Source: Nonomuraea maritima (GTDB lineage: Bacteria > Actinomycetota > Actinomycetes > Streptosporangiales > Streptosporangiaceae). From it: a stretch of DNA of 64,000 bases. Below the pieces are notes generated by a model. It ran no database searches, had not been told where the DNA came from, and saw only the letters and a program-made list of their open reading frames with translations. Positions 8,488 through 16,739 of the stretch are shown piece by piece. The stretch's first letter is position 1. Every line of letters begins with the position of its first letter. A program made the translations under genes and the position numbers. The stretch is taken from positions 49,470-113,469 of the forward strand of contig NZ_FNFB01000024.1 of assembly GCF_900100395.1 (NCBI RefSeq), given 5' to 3'.

Positions 8488-8706
8488 TCATGATGCGCTG
8501 ACGGCCAGCGAGGTGAGGTCGAACTCGCCCTCGCGCACACCAGCGGTGAACGCGGCCCACTCGGCAGGCGTGAAGACCAGGACCGGACCGTCCTGCTCCT
8601 TGCTGTCCCTCAGCGCGATGTTGCCATCAGCCAGTGGCGCAACCTCAACGCAGGTCGCCGCACCGTTACAGAACGTGCTCTTCTGCCAAGCTACCGTGCC
8701 GTGCAT
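8488..8706 (-). CDS. DUF397 small protein (Scr1-like partner)
   Basis: A 72-residue protein starting MHGTVAWQKSTFCNG, with the family features CVEVA, ALRDSK and F(T)PAEWAAFTAGV. DUF397 proteins are encoded beside XRE-DUF5753 regulators throughout actinomycetes. In Streptomyces the Scr1/Scr2 pair has been described as a toxin-antitoxin-like, antibiotic-modulating module. GGGGAG lies nine bases before the chosen ATG; another ATG is two codons upstream. It is co-directional with, and 60 bases downstream of, the XRE gene, so the two should be co-transcribed. Confidence 0.85.
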   Translation of the reverse strand: MHGTVAWQKSTFCNGAATCVEVAPLADGNIALRDSKEQDGPVLVFTPAEWAAFTAGVREGEFDLTSLAVSAS

Positions 8707-8766
8707 ATACATTTTCTCCCCAAATACCAAAAGGGGCACCATTGCCCCTTTTGAGGTTTTTGTCGT

Positions 8767-9630
8767 TTATCCCCGCCACAACATGGCCTTGCGCTGGATC
8801 AAAACCCGGGACTCGCTTTCATCCAGGGCTTCTGATCTCAGGTGGTCGAAGGCCGATTCGTATCCAGCCACCCGGCCGAGGTCTTCGACAAAGTCGGCAG
8901 TATACAGCTGCTCCAGATACACCACATCATCGAAGGATGCGAATTTGAGGTGAATAAAAGCACCCGTGTTGACGGGGTGAACTGAGTCCAGGGTCAGGAC
9001 CCGGACGCTGACGTGCGGCAACAGGGACACCTCCAGGAGATGCTCCATTTGTTCACGCATCACAGCGGGCTCGCCAAAACGGCGCGTGAGGGCGGACTCG
9101 TCGAGAACGACCATCAGAACACAGGCATCGGGCCGGTACAGCACCCGCTGCTGCCTGTCGAGACGGGCCTCGACTCGACTTCTCACACCACTATGCGTAA
9201 TGCGCGCTATACCGCGGGTCGCCAGGATGACTTCCCTCGCATAGGCCTCCGTCTGCAGGAGGCCCGGCACTACCTGGGGTTCCCAGTCGCGCTGCGTAGT
9301 GGCCTCCGCCTCCAGCCCGAGAAATTTTGTGTACTCAGCGGGCAGAGCGTCCTCATAATCTTCCCACCAGCCACGCTGCTCAGCGTCTCGCAGCAGTGAG
9401 AAGAGTTCGTCAAGCTTCTCTCCGCCAACATGATAAAGCTTGGCCAGCGCGGCGATGTCGTCAGTGCTGGGCATCGTCTTCGCGGCCTCGATGCGGCTCA
9501 CCTTGCTCGGTGACCAGCCGAGGTCTCGGGCCGCTTTCGCCCCGGTGAGGTTGCGTCGCTCACGGAGCAGGCGTAACTCCTGGCCCAACCGGAGCCGCCG
9601 TACCGTGGGACTGCCGTGCTGCGGTGGCAC
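8767..9630 (-). CDS. XRE regulator with DUF5753 (Scr2/WhiJ-like)
   Basis: The N-terminal helix-turn-helix (LRLLRERRNLTGAKAARDLG, WSPSKVSRIE) is followed by the DUF5753 domain (VPGLLQTEAYAREVI, VVLDESALTR, EQMEHLLEVS, FDHLRSEAL). DUF5753 proteins bind and neutralise or act with the adjacent DUF397 protein. The GTG at 9630 is preceded by AAGGAG with an 8-base gap; the frame is open to 9726. Its upstream region holds the first of two TGCAA-N-TTGCA palindromes, a plausible autoregulatory site. Confidence 0.88.
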   Translation of the reverse strand: MPPQHGSPTVRRLRLGQELRLLRERRNLTGAKAARDLGWSPSKVSRIEAAKTMPSTDDIAALAKLYHVGGEKLDELFSLLRDAEQRGWWEDYEDALPAEYTKFLGLEAEATTQRDWEPQVVPGLLQTEAYAREVILATRGIARITHSGVRSRVEARLDRQQRVLYRPDACVLMVVLDESALTRRFGEPAVMREQMEHLLEVSLLPHVSVRVLTLDSVHPVNTGAFIHLKFASFDDVVYLEQLYTADFVEDLGRVAGYESAFDHLRSEALDESESRVLIQRKAMLWRG

Positions 9631-9721
9631 CGTCGACACTCCTTCTCGGGGGAAATGAAGGTGTAGCCGGAAGGGATCGTTTGGGGCACGCCTGTTTGGG
9701 GCCGTTCGCTCAATCTTACAC

Positions 9722-9878
9722 TGCAACTTGCACGCGTACTGCTACAAAGCCTTGCCAGAAGGCTTTCACGGGTAGAGCCTGGTAGCAAGACAACCTTCGG
9801 CGGAGGCGCCGGGCATGGATGAGGTTTTCCTGCCTTGCCGGGGTCCACGTCCAACTAGCGCTTCTCGTGCAAGTTGCA
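9722..9878. promoter_or_regulatory. Paired TGCAA-N-TTGCA palindromes
   Basis: TGCAACTTGCA at 9722-9732 and TGCAAGTTGCA at 9868-9878 are each palindromic. Together they are part of a perfect 14-bp inverted repeat (9721-9734 with 9866-9879). The 146-bp spacing is close to 14 helical turns. They lie in the leader of the XRE-DUF5753 gene, so cooperative binding and looping by that regulator is a reasonable inference. Confidence 0.5.
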
Positions 9879-9983
9879 GGGCAAGCAGAACAGCAAGAAG
9901 CGAAGAAATTTAAATCTTCCGTTTCTCGAAGTATTGCAGCATCGCCTACACCGAGAGACGATCTGAACCAGGAGGGATCCCGA

Positions 9984-10145
9984 GTGGTGAGGAGGCCGGA
10001 GATGACGACACGGCCGTACCCACCGGGCCCTACCGCAGTCATGAAGCGCCCCGCCGAAGGGCGCGCAGCCGGCAACGACGCCGTCCCGGAAAAGAAGCTC
10101 TGCCCCAGGGAGGCCGTTTGCCGGAAGGACTACACCGTCGCCTGA
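9984..10145 (+). CDS. Small protein of unknown function
   Basis: A 53-residue Pro/Arg-rich frame with two cysteines near the end (KLCPREAVCRKD). AGGAGGG at 9970-9975 precedes the GTG at 9984; an ATG at 10002 also has AGGAGG before it. An AT-rich patch at about 9905-9925 could be its promoter. Good ribosome-binding context is the main support. No family recognised; it may be part of a small accessory cluster with the next two genes. Confidence 0.4.
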   Translation: MVRRPEMTTRPYPPGPTAVMKRPAEGRAAGNDAVPEKKLCPREAVCRKDYTVA

Positions 10146-10304
10146 AGAAATCAGCGCACGCCTGCTCGATCGAGCACGAACAAAGCCGGACCGAGGCTGA
10201 TCACCGACTCGCCGCATATGGGCTGCCACCCTGCGGCGAAACGGCCATCAGCCATCGGGCCGGGCCAAGAAGCCACCTCTGAAATGCCGCGAAAGGGGTC
10301 TTCT

Positions 10305-10520
10305 ATGTACTCACAAGGTACCAAGAGGCTCAGCCGAATCAAGTCCCGGATCCGGGAACTCATGGCGTGGACCGACCGCGAGATCTGCATGGAACCGGAC
10401 GAATTCGCACACCGTATGGGCTGGACCGTGAAGCGCACCGGATTCGGTGCCCGTCGCTACCGCGACCCACGCTTCGACCAGCTCCGTGTCTCCTACCGGG
10501 TCATCGAGGAGGTGTCCTGA
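10305..10520 (+). CDS. Small basic protein, HTH-like, in accessory cluster
   Basis: A 71-residue protein, Arg/Lys-rich at the N-terminus, with a helical segment (RELMAWTDREICMEPDEFAHRMG) that could form a winged helix or HTH, ending YRDPRFDQLRVSYRVIEEV. AAGGGG precedes the ATG. It is followed after one base by the next gene, so the two are translationally coupled. I recognise no characterised homologue. The pattern resembles small genes carried on actinomycete plasmids and integrated elements. Confidence 0.6.
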   Translation: MYSQGTKRLSRIKSRIRELMAWTDREICMEPDEFAHRMGWTVKRTGFGARRYRDPRFDQLRVSYRVIEEVS

Positions 10521-10521
10521 C

Positions 10522-11172
10522 ATGTCGAGGAATCCACGCAACCAGATCTACCCCGCCACCGAGGACCTCCCCCCGGGCCGCGGCGGAGGCGCACTCGTCC
10601 GGCTCTGGCGGGCACGCAGTGAGCTGCTGCTGCTCGGTGGGCTGGGCGTCCTGGCGCTGACCTTCCTGAGCGCCGTCGCCAACGGCCATTGGACGCCCTT
10701 CGTCGTGCTGTCCAGCGCGGTCTCGGCCCCGGCCGTGACCAAGCTCGGACGCAATTGGCTCGTCGCCCACTTCTGGTGCGTGGTCTCCCGGCACCGCCTG
10801 CAGCGCGTCTGCCTGGAGACCACGATGCACACCCGCGCGGGCCGGATCCCGCTCGTGTTATGGATCACGCCGACGGTGACCGGCGAAAAAGCCTTGATCA
10901 TGGTACGGGCGGGCATCTCCGCCGAGGAGTTCGAGGCCTACCGGGAAGAGATCGCGGCGGCCTGCTGGGCACGTACCGCGAATGTCTACCGGCACCGCGA
11001 CCGGGCGCAGTTCCTCATCGTGGAGATCGTGCGGCGTGACGAGGTCCCCGGCACGTTCTCCCCCGGCCTGGAGCGCCTCTACGGCAACCGCTCCTGGGTC
11101 GCGCTCCGCTCCGAGCTAGAGGAGCCGCCTGATCTGCGTACCGGCGTGCTCCTGCCGCGCCTCGCCGCATGA
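10522..11172 (+). CDS. Two-TM membrane protein, accessory element type
   Basis: 216 residues: a polar N-terminus, two adjacent hydrophobic segments at about 34-52 and 55-73 separated by NGHW, then a soluble basic alpha/beta domain of about 140 residues (RIPLVLWITPTVTGEKALIMVRAGIS, ACWARTANVYRHRDRAQFLIVEIVRRD). The hairpin-membrane plus cytoplasmic-domain layout recalls proteins near transfer genes of actinomycete conjugative elements, but no TraB or integrase is adjacent. Function unknown. It starts one base after the preceding stop. Confidence 0.65.
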   Translation: MSRNPRNQIYPATEDLPPGRGGGALVRLWRARSELLLLGGLGVLALTFLSAVANGHWTPFVVLSSAVSAPAVTKLGRNWLVAHFWCVVSRHRLQRVCLETTMHTRAGRIPLVLWITPTVTGEKALIMVRAGISAEEFEAYREEIAAACWARTANVYRHRDRAQFLIVEIVRRDEVPGTFSPGLERLYGNRSWVALRSELEEPPDLRTGVLLPRLAA

Positions 11173-11217
11173 CCGACCTGCCGAGACCTGGGGACAGGGG
11201 CCGTTCCCAGGGGTGAC

Positions 11218-11247
11218 AGCCCCGGAGACCGCGGGGGCTCCGGGGCT
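11218..11247 (+). terminator. Hairpin terminator
   Basis: AGCCCCGGAG pairs with CTCCGGGGCT around a 10-base loop, 46 bases after the preceding stop and 26 before the next start. It separates the small-gene cluster from the APH-fold gene. Confidence 0.7.
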
Positions 11248-11272
11248 TCCCCACTACTGCTGAAAGGACGGC

Positions 11273-12100
11273 ATGAAGCCGGACGAACTTCGCCGCGCGA
11301 TCGAGGCGGGCCGCGCGACCGCCACCGACCTGGGCCTGCGGGTCGACGAGGTGGTGGTCATCCACGACTCCGACCGCGTCGCGCTGCGCCTGCTGCCCTG
11401 CGACGTCCTGGCCAGGGTGGCGTTCGTGGCGCAACTGGCCGAGTCCCGGTTCGAGGTGGAGGTCGCGCACCGCCTCGCGGCCGTCGGCGCCCCGGTGGGC
11501 GAGCTCGACCCCAGGGTCGAGCCGCGCGTCCACGTACGGGACGCCTTCGCCGTCTCGCTCTGGACGTACTACGAGCCGGTGGAGTCGGAGATCGCGCCGG
11601 CCGACCACGCGGACGCGTTCGTACGGCACCACGCCGCCCTGCGGCGGATCGACCTGGACGCACCGCACGTCACCGACCGGATCGCCGCGGCGCTGCGAGA
11701 GGTGGAGAGGTCCCCCGAGCTGTCCGACGCCGACCGCGCGCTGCTCACCGGCACGCTCGGCGGCCTCAGCTTCGACAGGGCCCGCGACCAGTTGCTGCAC
11801 GGCGAGCCGCATCCGGGCAACCTCCTGAACACCGCGAAGGGGCCGCTGTTCGTCGACCTCGCCACGTGCTGCCGCGGGCCGGTCGAGTTCGACCTCGCCC
11901 ACGCGCCGGAAGAGGTGGCCGCGCGCTATGCGGGGGCCGACCACGCCCTGGTGCTCCGGTGCCGCGCGCTGAACTGGGCGATGTTCTCGGCCTGGCGCTG
12001 GCGTCCGGACGACAGGATGCCCGATCGCGACCGCCGGCGAGCGGAGGGGCTCGACCTGGTCCGCGCCGCGCTCGACCGCTGCGGAACGGCGATTCCATGA
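11273..12100 (+). CDS. Aminoglycoside phosphotransferase-fold protein
   Basis: This 275-residue protein has the APH/choline-kinase C-lobe: LLHGEPHPGNLL replaces the usual HGDxHxxN loop, and FVDLATCCRGPVEFDLAH is the metal-binding segment. The N-lobe is short, with FEVEVAHRLAAVGAPVG resembling the strand/helix around the ATP site. It probably phosphorylates a small molecule; resistance cannot be inferred. The catalytic-loop Asp is Glu, a variant I believe recurs in actinomycete members. A Shine-Dalgarno-like AAAGGA precedes the ATG. Confidence 0.8.
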   Translation: MKPDELRRAIEAGRATATDLGLRVDEVVVIHDSDRVALRLLPCDVLARVAFVAQLAESRFEVEVAHRLAAVGAPVGELDPRVEPRVHVRDAFAVSLWTYYEPVESEIAPADHADAFVRHHAALRRIDLDAPHVTDRIAAALREVERSPELSDADRALLTGTLGGLSFDRARDQLLHGEPHPGNLLNTAKGPLFVDLATCCRGPVEFDLAHAPEEVAARYAGADHALVLRCRALNWAMFSAWRWRPDDRMPDRDRRRAEGLDLVRAALDRCGTAIP

Positions 12101-12190
12101 TCGACGTACTTGCTGGTCACGCAGTGTTCACCGGAGTTCCGGTCACGATTTCACCAACCGGGGTGATCACCGCACATTAAGGTGTCGCGC

Positions 12191-12793
12191 GTGACTATCT
12201 CGCCAGAAGAGGACCGCCTGAACGCCCAGATCGCCTTTGCCATCGAGATCGACAAGTTGAAGCGGATCATCCGCCGCAACCACTTGATCGACGGCTCCCG
12301 GAGAGAGAACACCGCGGAGCATTCGTGGCACGTGGGCATGCTGGCAATGATCTTCGGTGAGCATGCGCCACCCGGAACCGACCTGCAGCGGGTGGTCGCC
12401 ATGTTGCTCGTGCATGACTTGGTGGAGATCGACGCCGGTGACACGTTCATCTACGACCCGGTCGAGGTGGCCGCACAGGCCGAGGCCGAGCGGGCCGCCG
12501 CCGACCGCATTTTCGGCCTGCTGCCCGCCGACCAGAGTGCGTGGATGCGGGAGTTGTGGGACGAGTTCGAGGCCATGCGGACGCCGGAGGCGAAGTTCGC
12601 CAAGGCGCTCGACCGCTTCTCCCCCATCCTCGCCAACCACCTCACCGAGGGCGGCACCTGGCCGCTGTTCAAGGTGAAGGCTGCCCAGGTCAAGGAGAAG
12701 GTACGGATCATCCAGGAGGGCTCGCCCTCACTGGGCGCCTATGCCCTTGAGCTGGTCGAGCTCTCGGTCGCCAAGGGGCACCTGGCCGAGTGA
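12191..12793 (+). CDS. HD-domain phosphohydrolase (HDDC2/YfbR-like)
   Basis: A 200-residue HD-superfamily protein. Metal-binding residues are visible in ENTAEHSWHVGML (His), VHDLVEIDAGD (His-Asp) and ALDRFSPILAN (distal Asp). The closest family is the HDDC2/YfbR 5'-deoxynucleotidase group, which removes phosphate from deoxynucleoside monophosphates. AAGG at 12179-12182 with an eight-base gap supports the GTG at 12191; an in-frame GTG at 12182 is possible. It is probably cytoplasmic. Confidence 0.85.
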   Translation: MTISPEEDRLNAQIAFAIEIDKLKRIIRRNHLIDGSRRENTAEHSWHVGMLAMIFGEHAPPGTDLQRVVAMLLVHDLVEIDAGDTFIYDPVEVAAQAEAERAAADRIFGLLPADQSAWMRELWDEFEAMRTPEAKFAKALDRFSPILANHLTEGGTWPLFKVKAAQVKEKVRIIQEGSPSLGAYALELVELSVAKGHLAE

Positions 12794-12823
12794 TGCCAGC
12801 AGGCCCGGGGTAGGGAACTTGTC

Positions 12824-13735
12824 GTGAAAGAGCAAGTACGAGCGAACCGCTGGCAATTGCGGCGTTTCGCCGGTCCCGTTGCCCTCGCCGACCGGCTGGA
12901 GAAGTCGAAGGCCATGGACAAGCCGGTCGGCGTCCTGGCCAAGGCCATCCGCCGGCGCCTGCCGCAGAGCCCACTGCGCGACATGCTGCACGGCGTTCCC
13001 CTGGGCGAGCCGGTGCACCCGCCGCTGGCGACGGTCAGCCTGGGCTGCTGGCTCTCCACGGCGCTGCTCGACCTGGCCCGCGCCGACCCGCGGGCCTCGC
13101 GGCTGCTGCTGGCGGCGGGCGTGCTCAACGCCCTGCCGACGGCGGCGGCCGGGCTGACCGACTGGTCCTCGCTCCACCGCGAGCAGCAGCGGGTCGGCTT
13201 CGTCCACATGATGGCGAACCTGGCGGCGCTCGGCCTGTTCTCCGCCTCGTTGGCGGCCCGCATCCGGGGCCACGAGCGGCCGGGCCGGGCGCTGTCGTAC
13301 GCGGGGCTCATGGTGGGCGGGCTGGGCGCGTACCTGGGCGGGCATCTTTCCTTCCGGCAGGCCGCGGGCGCCAACCACGCACCCGAGGTCACCCACCTGG
13401 TGCCGCTCGGCTGGCACGACCTCTGCCCGCTGCGCGACCTGCCCGACGGGCGGCCGGTGGCGCGGCGGCTCGGCTACCTCCAGCTGTTCGTGCTGCGCCG
13501 GGGTGAGGAGGTGACGGTGCTCGCCGACCGCTGCCCCCACCTCGCGGGCCCGCTGCACCAGGGGCGGCTCGTGATGGAGAAGGGCGAGGCGTGCGTGGTC
13601 TGCCCGTGGCACGGCAGCACGTTCCGCCTGGCGGACGGCACGGTCAAGCATGGTCCCGCGACGGCTCCCGCGCCCGTGTTCGAGACGCGGCTCCGGCGTG
13701 ACGGCACGGTCCAGGTGCGTCCCGGCCTCGCGTGA
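12824..13735 (+). CDS. Rieske 2Fe-2S protein fused to DUF2231 membrane domain
   Basis: Residues about 60-180 form the DUF2231 membrane domain with four hydrophobic segments (HPPLATVSLGCWLSTALLD, LLAAGVLNALPTAAAGLTDW, VHMMANLAALGLF, YAGLMVGGLGAYLGGHL). The C-terminal Rieske domain binds the cluster through Cys237/His239 (CPHLAGPLH) and Cys260/His263 (CPWHGSTF). This is a membrane-tethered electron-transfer protein; its redox partner is unknown. GTG start at 12824. It ends against the convergent 13745 gene in a shared hairpin. Confidence 0.9.
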   Translation: MKEQVRANRWQLRRFAGPVALADRLEKSKAMDKPVGVLAKAIRRRLPQSPLRDMLHGVPLGEPVHPPLATVSLGCWLSTALLDLARADPRASRLLLAAGVLNALPTAAAGLTDWSSLHREQQRVGFVHMMANLAALGLFSASLAARIRGHERPGRALSYAGLMVGGLGAYLGGHLSFRQAAGANHAPEVTHLVPLGWHDLCPLRDLPDGRPVARRLGYLQLFVLRRGEEVTVLADRCPHLAGPLHQGRLVMEKGEACVVCPWHGSTFRLADGTVKHGPATAPAPVFETRLRRDGTVQVRPGLA

Positions 13736-13737
13736 CC

Positions 13738-13754
13738 GTCCGGCTCAGCCGGAC
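13738..13754. terminator. Short hairpin shared by convergent genes
   Basis: GTCCGGC-TCA-GCCGGAC, a 7-bp stem with 3-base loop, overlaps the stop of the leftward 13745 gene and directly follows the Rieske gene. Confidence 0.5.
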
Positions 13755-13969
13755 TCGTCGGCGGGGTGCTCCACGAGGGCGAGGATGCGGCTGGACATGA
13801 ACCTGGCCGTACGCACCGCCGTGCCGCTCCGGGTGAGCTCGCTCACCTCCACGAACCCCCGCCGGGTGGCCACCTCGACCCGCCGACCGGCGCGGGTGGC
13901 CGTGATCTCGTAGGTACGGGGAGTGCCGTCGCCCGCATCGATGACGATTTCCACCCGGTCACCCTTCAT
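13745..13969 (-). CDS. Small conserved hypothetical protein
   Basis: A 74-residue, mostly beta protein beginning MKGDRVEIVIDAGDG with alternating hydrophobic strands (YEITATRAGRRVEVATRRGFVEVSELTR) and ending LALVEHPADE. It has no membrane segment or known motif. The ATG at 13969 is chosen. The frame continues upstream through a GTG at 14005, giving 12 more hydrophobic/basic residues, and neither start has a clear Shine-Dalgarno. Opposite-strand frames are less plausible. Confidence 0.5.
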   Translation of the reverse strand: MKGDRVEIVIDAGDGTPRTYEITATRAGRRVEVATRRGFVEVSELTRSGTAVRTARFMSSRILALVEHPADESG

Positions 13970-14091
13970 GACCAGATAAATACCCAAATCCCGCTTTCCG
14001 TACACCAGTACGATTTTTCGCGAGCGCTGCGACCTCAGGCGTACGTGGACTGCTGGGAGTCGCTCTCCGAGGCCTGACCCGGGACGCGCGC

Positions 14092-14847
14092 TCAGCCGTA
14101 CAGCAGCGAGATGATCGCGACGATGCCGACGAGGACGATCACGGCGCGCAGGATCGGGGCCGGGATGCGGCGGCCGAGTCGCGCGCCGAAGAAGCCGCCG
14201 ACCACGGCTCCCAGGGCCACGCCGGCCACGGCCGTCCAGTCGACGTCGGCGACCAGCACGAACAGGACGGCGGCTACCCCGTTGACGAGTAACGCGAGGA
14301 CGTTCTTGGCCGCGTTCACCCGCTGCAGCCCGTCGTCGAGGAAGATGCCGAGCAGCCCGATGAGCAGCACACCCTGGGCGGCGCCGAAGTAGCCGCCGTA
14401 GACGCCCGCGCCCAGCACCCCGAGCCAGAGCGCCATCCCGCCCTGCGGATGGGGGTCGTCGCGCCGCGCGGCGACCCAGGCGCCGAGCCTCGGCTGCACC
14501 ATGACGAGCACGCACGCCACCGCGATCAGGGCCACGACCACGACCTGGAAGACGTCCGGGTCGAGGAACAGCAGCAGGATGCCGCCGATCAGCGCCCCCA
14601 GCGCCGAGGCGGCCCCCAGGCGCACCAGCCGGTCACGCTGGCCGGTGAGCTCGACGCGGTAGCCGTACGCGGCCGTGAAGGAGCCCGGGACGAGGCCGAT
14701 CGTGTTCGAGACGTTGGCCGTGACGGGGTCGACACCGAGCGCCAGCAAGGTGGGAAACGTGATCAGCGAGCCCGACCCGACCACCGCGTTGATGGCGCCC
14801 GCCACCATGCCTGCTGCGCAGATCGCGGCGAGTTCCCACCCCGTCAA
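14092..14847 (-). CDS. TauE/SafE (TSUP) family membrane permease
   Basis: 251 residues with about eight hydrophobic segments arranged as two repeats. The first repeat contains AGAINAVVGSGSLITFPTLLALGVDPVTANVSNTIGL, split by loops; the second contains GVYGGYFGAAQGVLLIGLLG and VNAAKNVLALLVNGVAAVLF. This is the typical TSUP signature. Family members export sulfite, sulfoacetate or other small organosulfur anions; the substrate here is not evident. It begins 12 bases after the SPFH gene stop and is likely co-transcribed with it. Confidence 0.92.
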   Translation of the reverse strand: MTGWELAAICAAGMVAGAINAVVGSGSLITFPTLLALGVDPVTANVSNTIGLVPGSFTAAYGYRVELTGQRDRLVRLGAASALGALIGGILLLFLDPDVFQVVVVALIAVACVLVMVQPRLGAWVAARRDDPHPQGGMALWLGVLGAGVYGGYFGAAQGVLLIGLLGIFLDDGLQRVNAAKNVLALLVNGVAAVLFVLVADVDWTAVAGVALGAVVGGFFGARLGRRIPAPILRAVIVLVGIVAIISLLYG

Positions 14848-14858
14848 GAACGCTCTCC

Positions 14859-15776
14859 CTAGGTGTCGTCCTTGGGGGGCGTGAACAGGCCTCCAAGACT
14901 TTCCAGGACCTTGCCCATCTCTGATGGGACGATCCAGATCTTATTGGCATCGCCCTTGGCTATCTCGGGGAGGGTCTGGAGGTACTGGTAGGCGAGCAGT
15001 TGCTGGTCGGGTTTGCCCTCGTGGATGGCCTTGAAGACCATGTGGATGGCGTCGGCCTGACCCTTGGCGCGCATCGCCTGGGCCTCGGCGTCGGCCTGCG
15101 CGCGCAGCACCGCCGCCTCCGCCTCGCCGCGCGCCCGCAGCACCGCCGCCTGCTTCTCGCCCTCGGCCGTGAGGATCGCCGCCTGCCGCTGCCCCTCCGC
15201 GGCGAGCACGGCGGCCCGCTTGTCGCGGTCGGCGCGCATCTGCTTCTCCATCGAGTCCTGGATGGAGGCGGGTGGGTCGATCGCCTTGAGCTCGACCCGG
15301 TTGACCCGGATGCCCCACTTGCCGGTCGCCTCGTCGAGCACGCCGCGCAGCGCCGTGTTGATGTCCTCGCGCGAGGTCAGCGTGCGTTCGAGGTCCATGC
15401 CGCCGACCACGTTGCGCAGCGTCGTGACCGTCAGCTGCTCGACGCCGACGAGGTAGTTGGCGATCTCGTACGTGGCCGCCTTGGGGTTGGTGACCTGGAA
15501 GTAGACGACCGTGTCGATGGACACCACGAGGTTGTCGGAGGTGATCACCGGCTGCGGTGGGAAGGACACCACCTGCTCGCGCAGGTCGATGAGCTCCTTG
15601 ATGCGGTCGACGAACGGCACCACCAGGTTGAGGCCGGGCGCCAGCGTGCGGTGGTAGCGGCCCAGCCGTTCGATGACGGCGGCCGTGGCCTGCGGGATGA
15701 TGCGGATGGTGCGGACCACGCCGAAGCCCGCCGCCGCGACCAGGACGAGGGCGACGATGAGCTGCTCCACGGACAT
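14859..15776 (-). CDS. SPFH/band-7 (stomatin/QmcA-like) membrane protein
   Basis: One N-terminal membrane segment (about residues 4-22) is followed by the SPFH domain (RIIPQATAAVIERLGRYHRT, FPPQPVITSDNLVVSIDTVV) and a long Ala/Glu/Arg helix with heptad repeats (KRAAVLAAEGQRQAAILTAEGE and following). It probably oligomerises on the inner membrane and organises or stabilises membrane proteases. GGAG lies seven bases before the ATG at 15776; a GTG two codons upstream would be too close to it. A partner NfeD gene is not adjacent. Confidence 0.92.
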   Translation of the reverse strand: MSVEQLIVALVLVAAAGFGVVRTIRIIPQATAAVIERLGRYHRTLAPGLNLVVPFVDRIKELIDLREQVVSFPPQPVITSDNLVVSIDTVVYFQVTNPKAATYEIANYLVGVEQLTVTTLRNVVGGMDLERTLTSREDINTALRGVLDEATGKWGIRVNRVELKAIDPPASIQDSMEKQMRADRDKRAAVLAAEGQRQAAILTAEGEKQAAVLRARGEAEAAVLRAQADAEAQAMRAKGQADAIHMVFKAIHEGKPDQQLLAYQYLQTLPEIAKGDANKIWIVPSEMGKVLESLGGLFTPPKDDT

Positions 15777-15882
15777 GGTCACGCTCCGAAACCGAAGGAC
15801 CCGACTCCGTAGATCCTAGTTGGTGTCCCGTTGACCGGCGGGCGGTTCAGCGTGAGTGACCTTTATCCGCATATATCGGGTT

Positions 15883-16671
15883 TTACAGCGCTCGCGCGTA
15901 CCAACGACCCTCCGCGCTGCGGTCCAGGGTCAGCGGCACGCCGAACGTCTGCGACAGGTTGTCGGCCGTCATCACGTGGTCGAGCGGACCCTGCGCCACC
16001 ACCGATCCGTGCCGCAGCAGCAGCCCGTGGGTGAACCCGCTCGGCACCTCCTCCACGTGGTGCGTGACCAGCACCAGCGTCGGCGACCTGAAGTCGCCGG
16101 CCAGCAGCGCCAGGCGGCGCACCAGGTCTTCCCTGCCGCCCAGGTCCAGCCCGGCCGCCGGCTCGTCGAGCAGGAGGATCTCGGGGTCGGGCATGAGAGC
16201 GCGGGCGATCTGCACCCGCTTGCGCTCGCCCTCCGACAGCGTGCCGAATTGCCGCCTGATGAGGTGGGCCGCGCCCATCATGTCGATCAGCTCGACGGCC
16301 CTGGTCACGTCGTTGGAGTCGTACTCCTCCGTCCAGCGGCCCATGATGCCGTACGACGCCGTCAGCACGAGGTCGATGACCTTCTCCTCCGGCGGGATGC
16401 GCTCGGCCAGCGCGGCGCTCGCCAGCCCGATGCGCGGCCGCAGGTCGAACACGTCGGCCTGGCCCAGCCGTTCGCCGAGCACCTCGACGACGCCCTCGCT
16501 CGGATACAGCAGCGTGCCCGCGACCTGCAGCAACGTGGTCTTGCCCGCGCCGTTGGCGCCGATGACGACCCAACGCTCGTCCTCGTTGACCGTCCAGTCG
16601 ATGCCGCGCAGCAGGGCCGCTCCGTCGCGCCTGACGGCAACGTCCTGGAGCCGCAGCACCTGACCACCCAT
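15883..16671 (-). CDS. ABC transporter ATP-binding protein
   Basis: A 262-residue stand-alone ABC ATPase: Walker A GANGAGKTT, signature LSEGERKRV, Walker B ILLLDEPAAGLD and the H-loop LVTHHVEEV. The ATG at 16671 follows GGGAGGGAT. No permease is adjacent, so it may be a soluble regulator-type ATPase or work with a distant permease. It is divergent from the unknown gene at 16740 (68-bp gap), and the pair looks like a conserved actinomycete arrangement. Confidence 0.9.
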   Translation of the reverse strand: MGGQVLRLQDVAVRRDGAALLRGIDWTVNEDERWVVIGANGAGKTTLLQVAGTLLYPSEGVVEVLGERLGQADVFDLRPRIGLASAALAERIPPEEKVIDLVLTASYGIMGRWTEEYDSNDVTRAVELIDMMGAAHLIRRQFGTLSEGERKRVQIARALMPDPEILLLDEPAAGLDLGGREDLVRRLALLAGDFRSPTLVLVTHHVEEVPSGFTHGLLLRHGSVVAQGPLDHVMTADNLSQTFGVPLTLDRSAEGRWYARAL

Positions 16672-16739
16672 CCCCGATCCCTCCCTAGGAGTCACCCTGG
16701 GGACAAACCTATTGCAGGGCGAGCGCTTATCGTGGACCG

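Noticed and set aside
12097..12180. 27-codon frame overlapping the APH-fold gene stop (ATGA)
   Set aside because: The only support is the four-base overlap; there is no motif and it is too short to judge.
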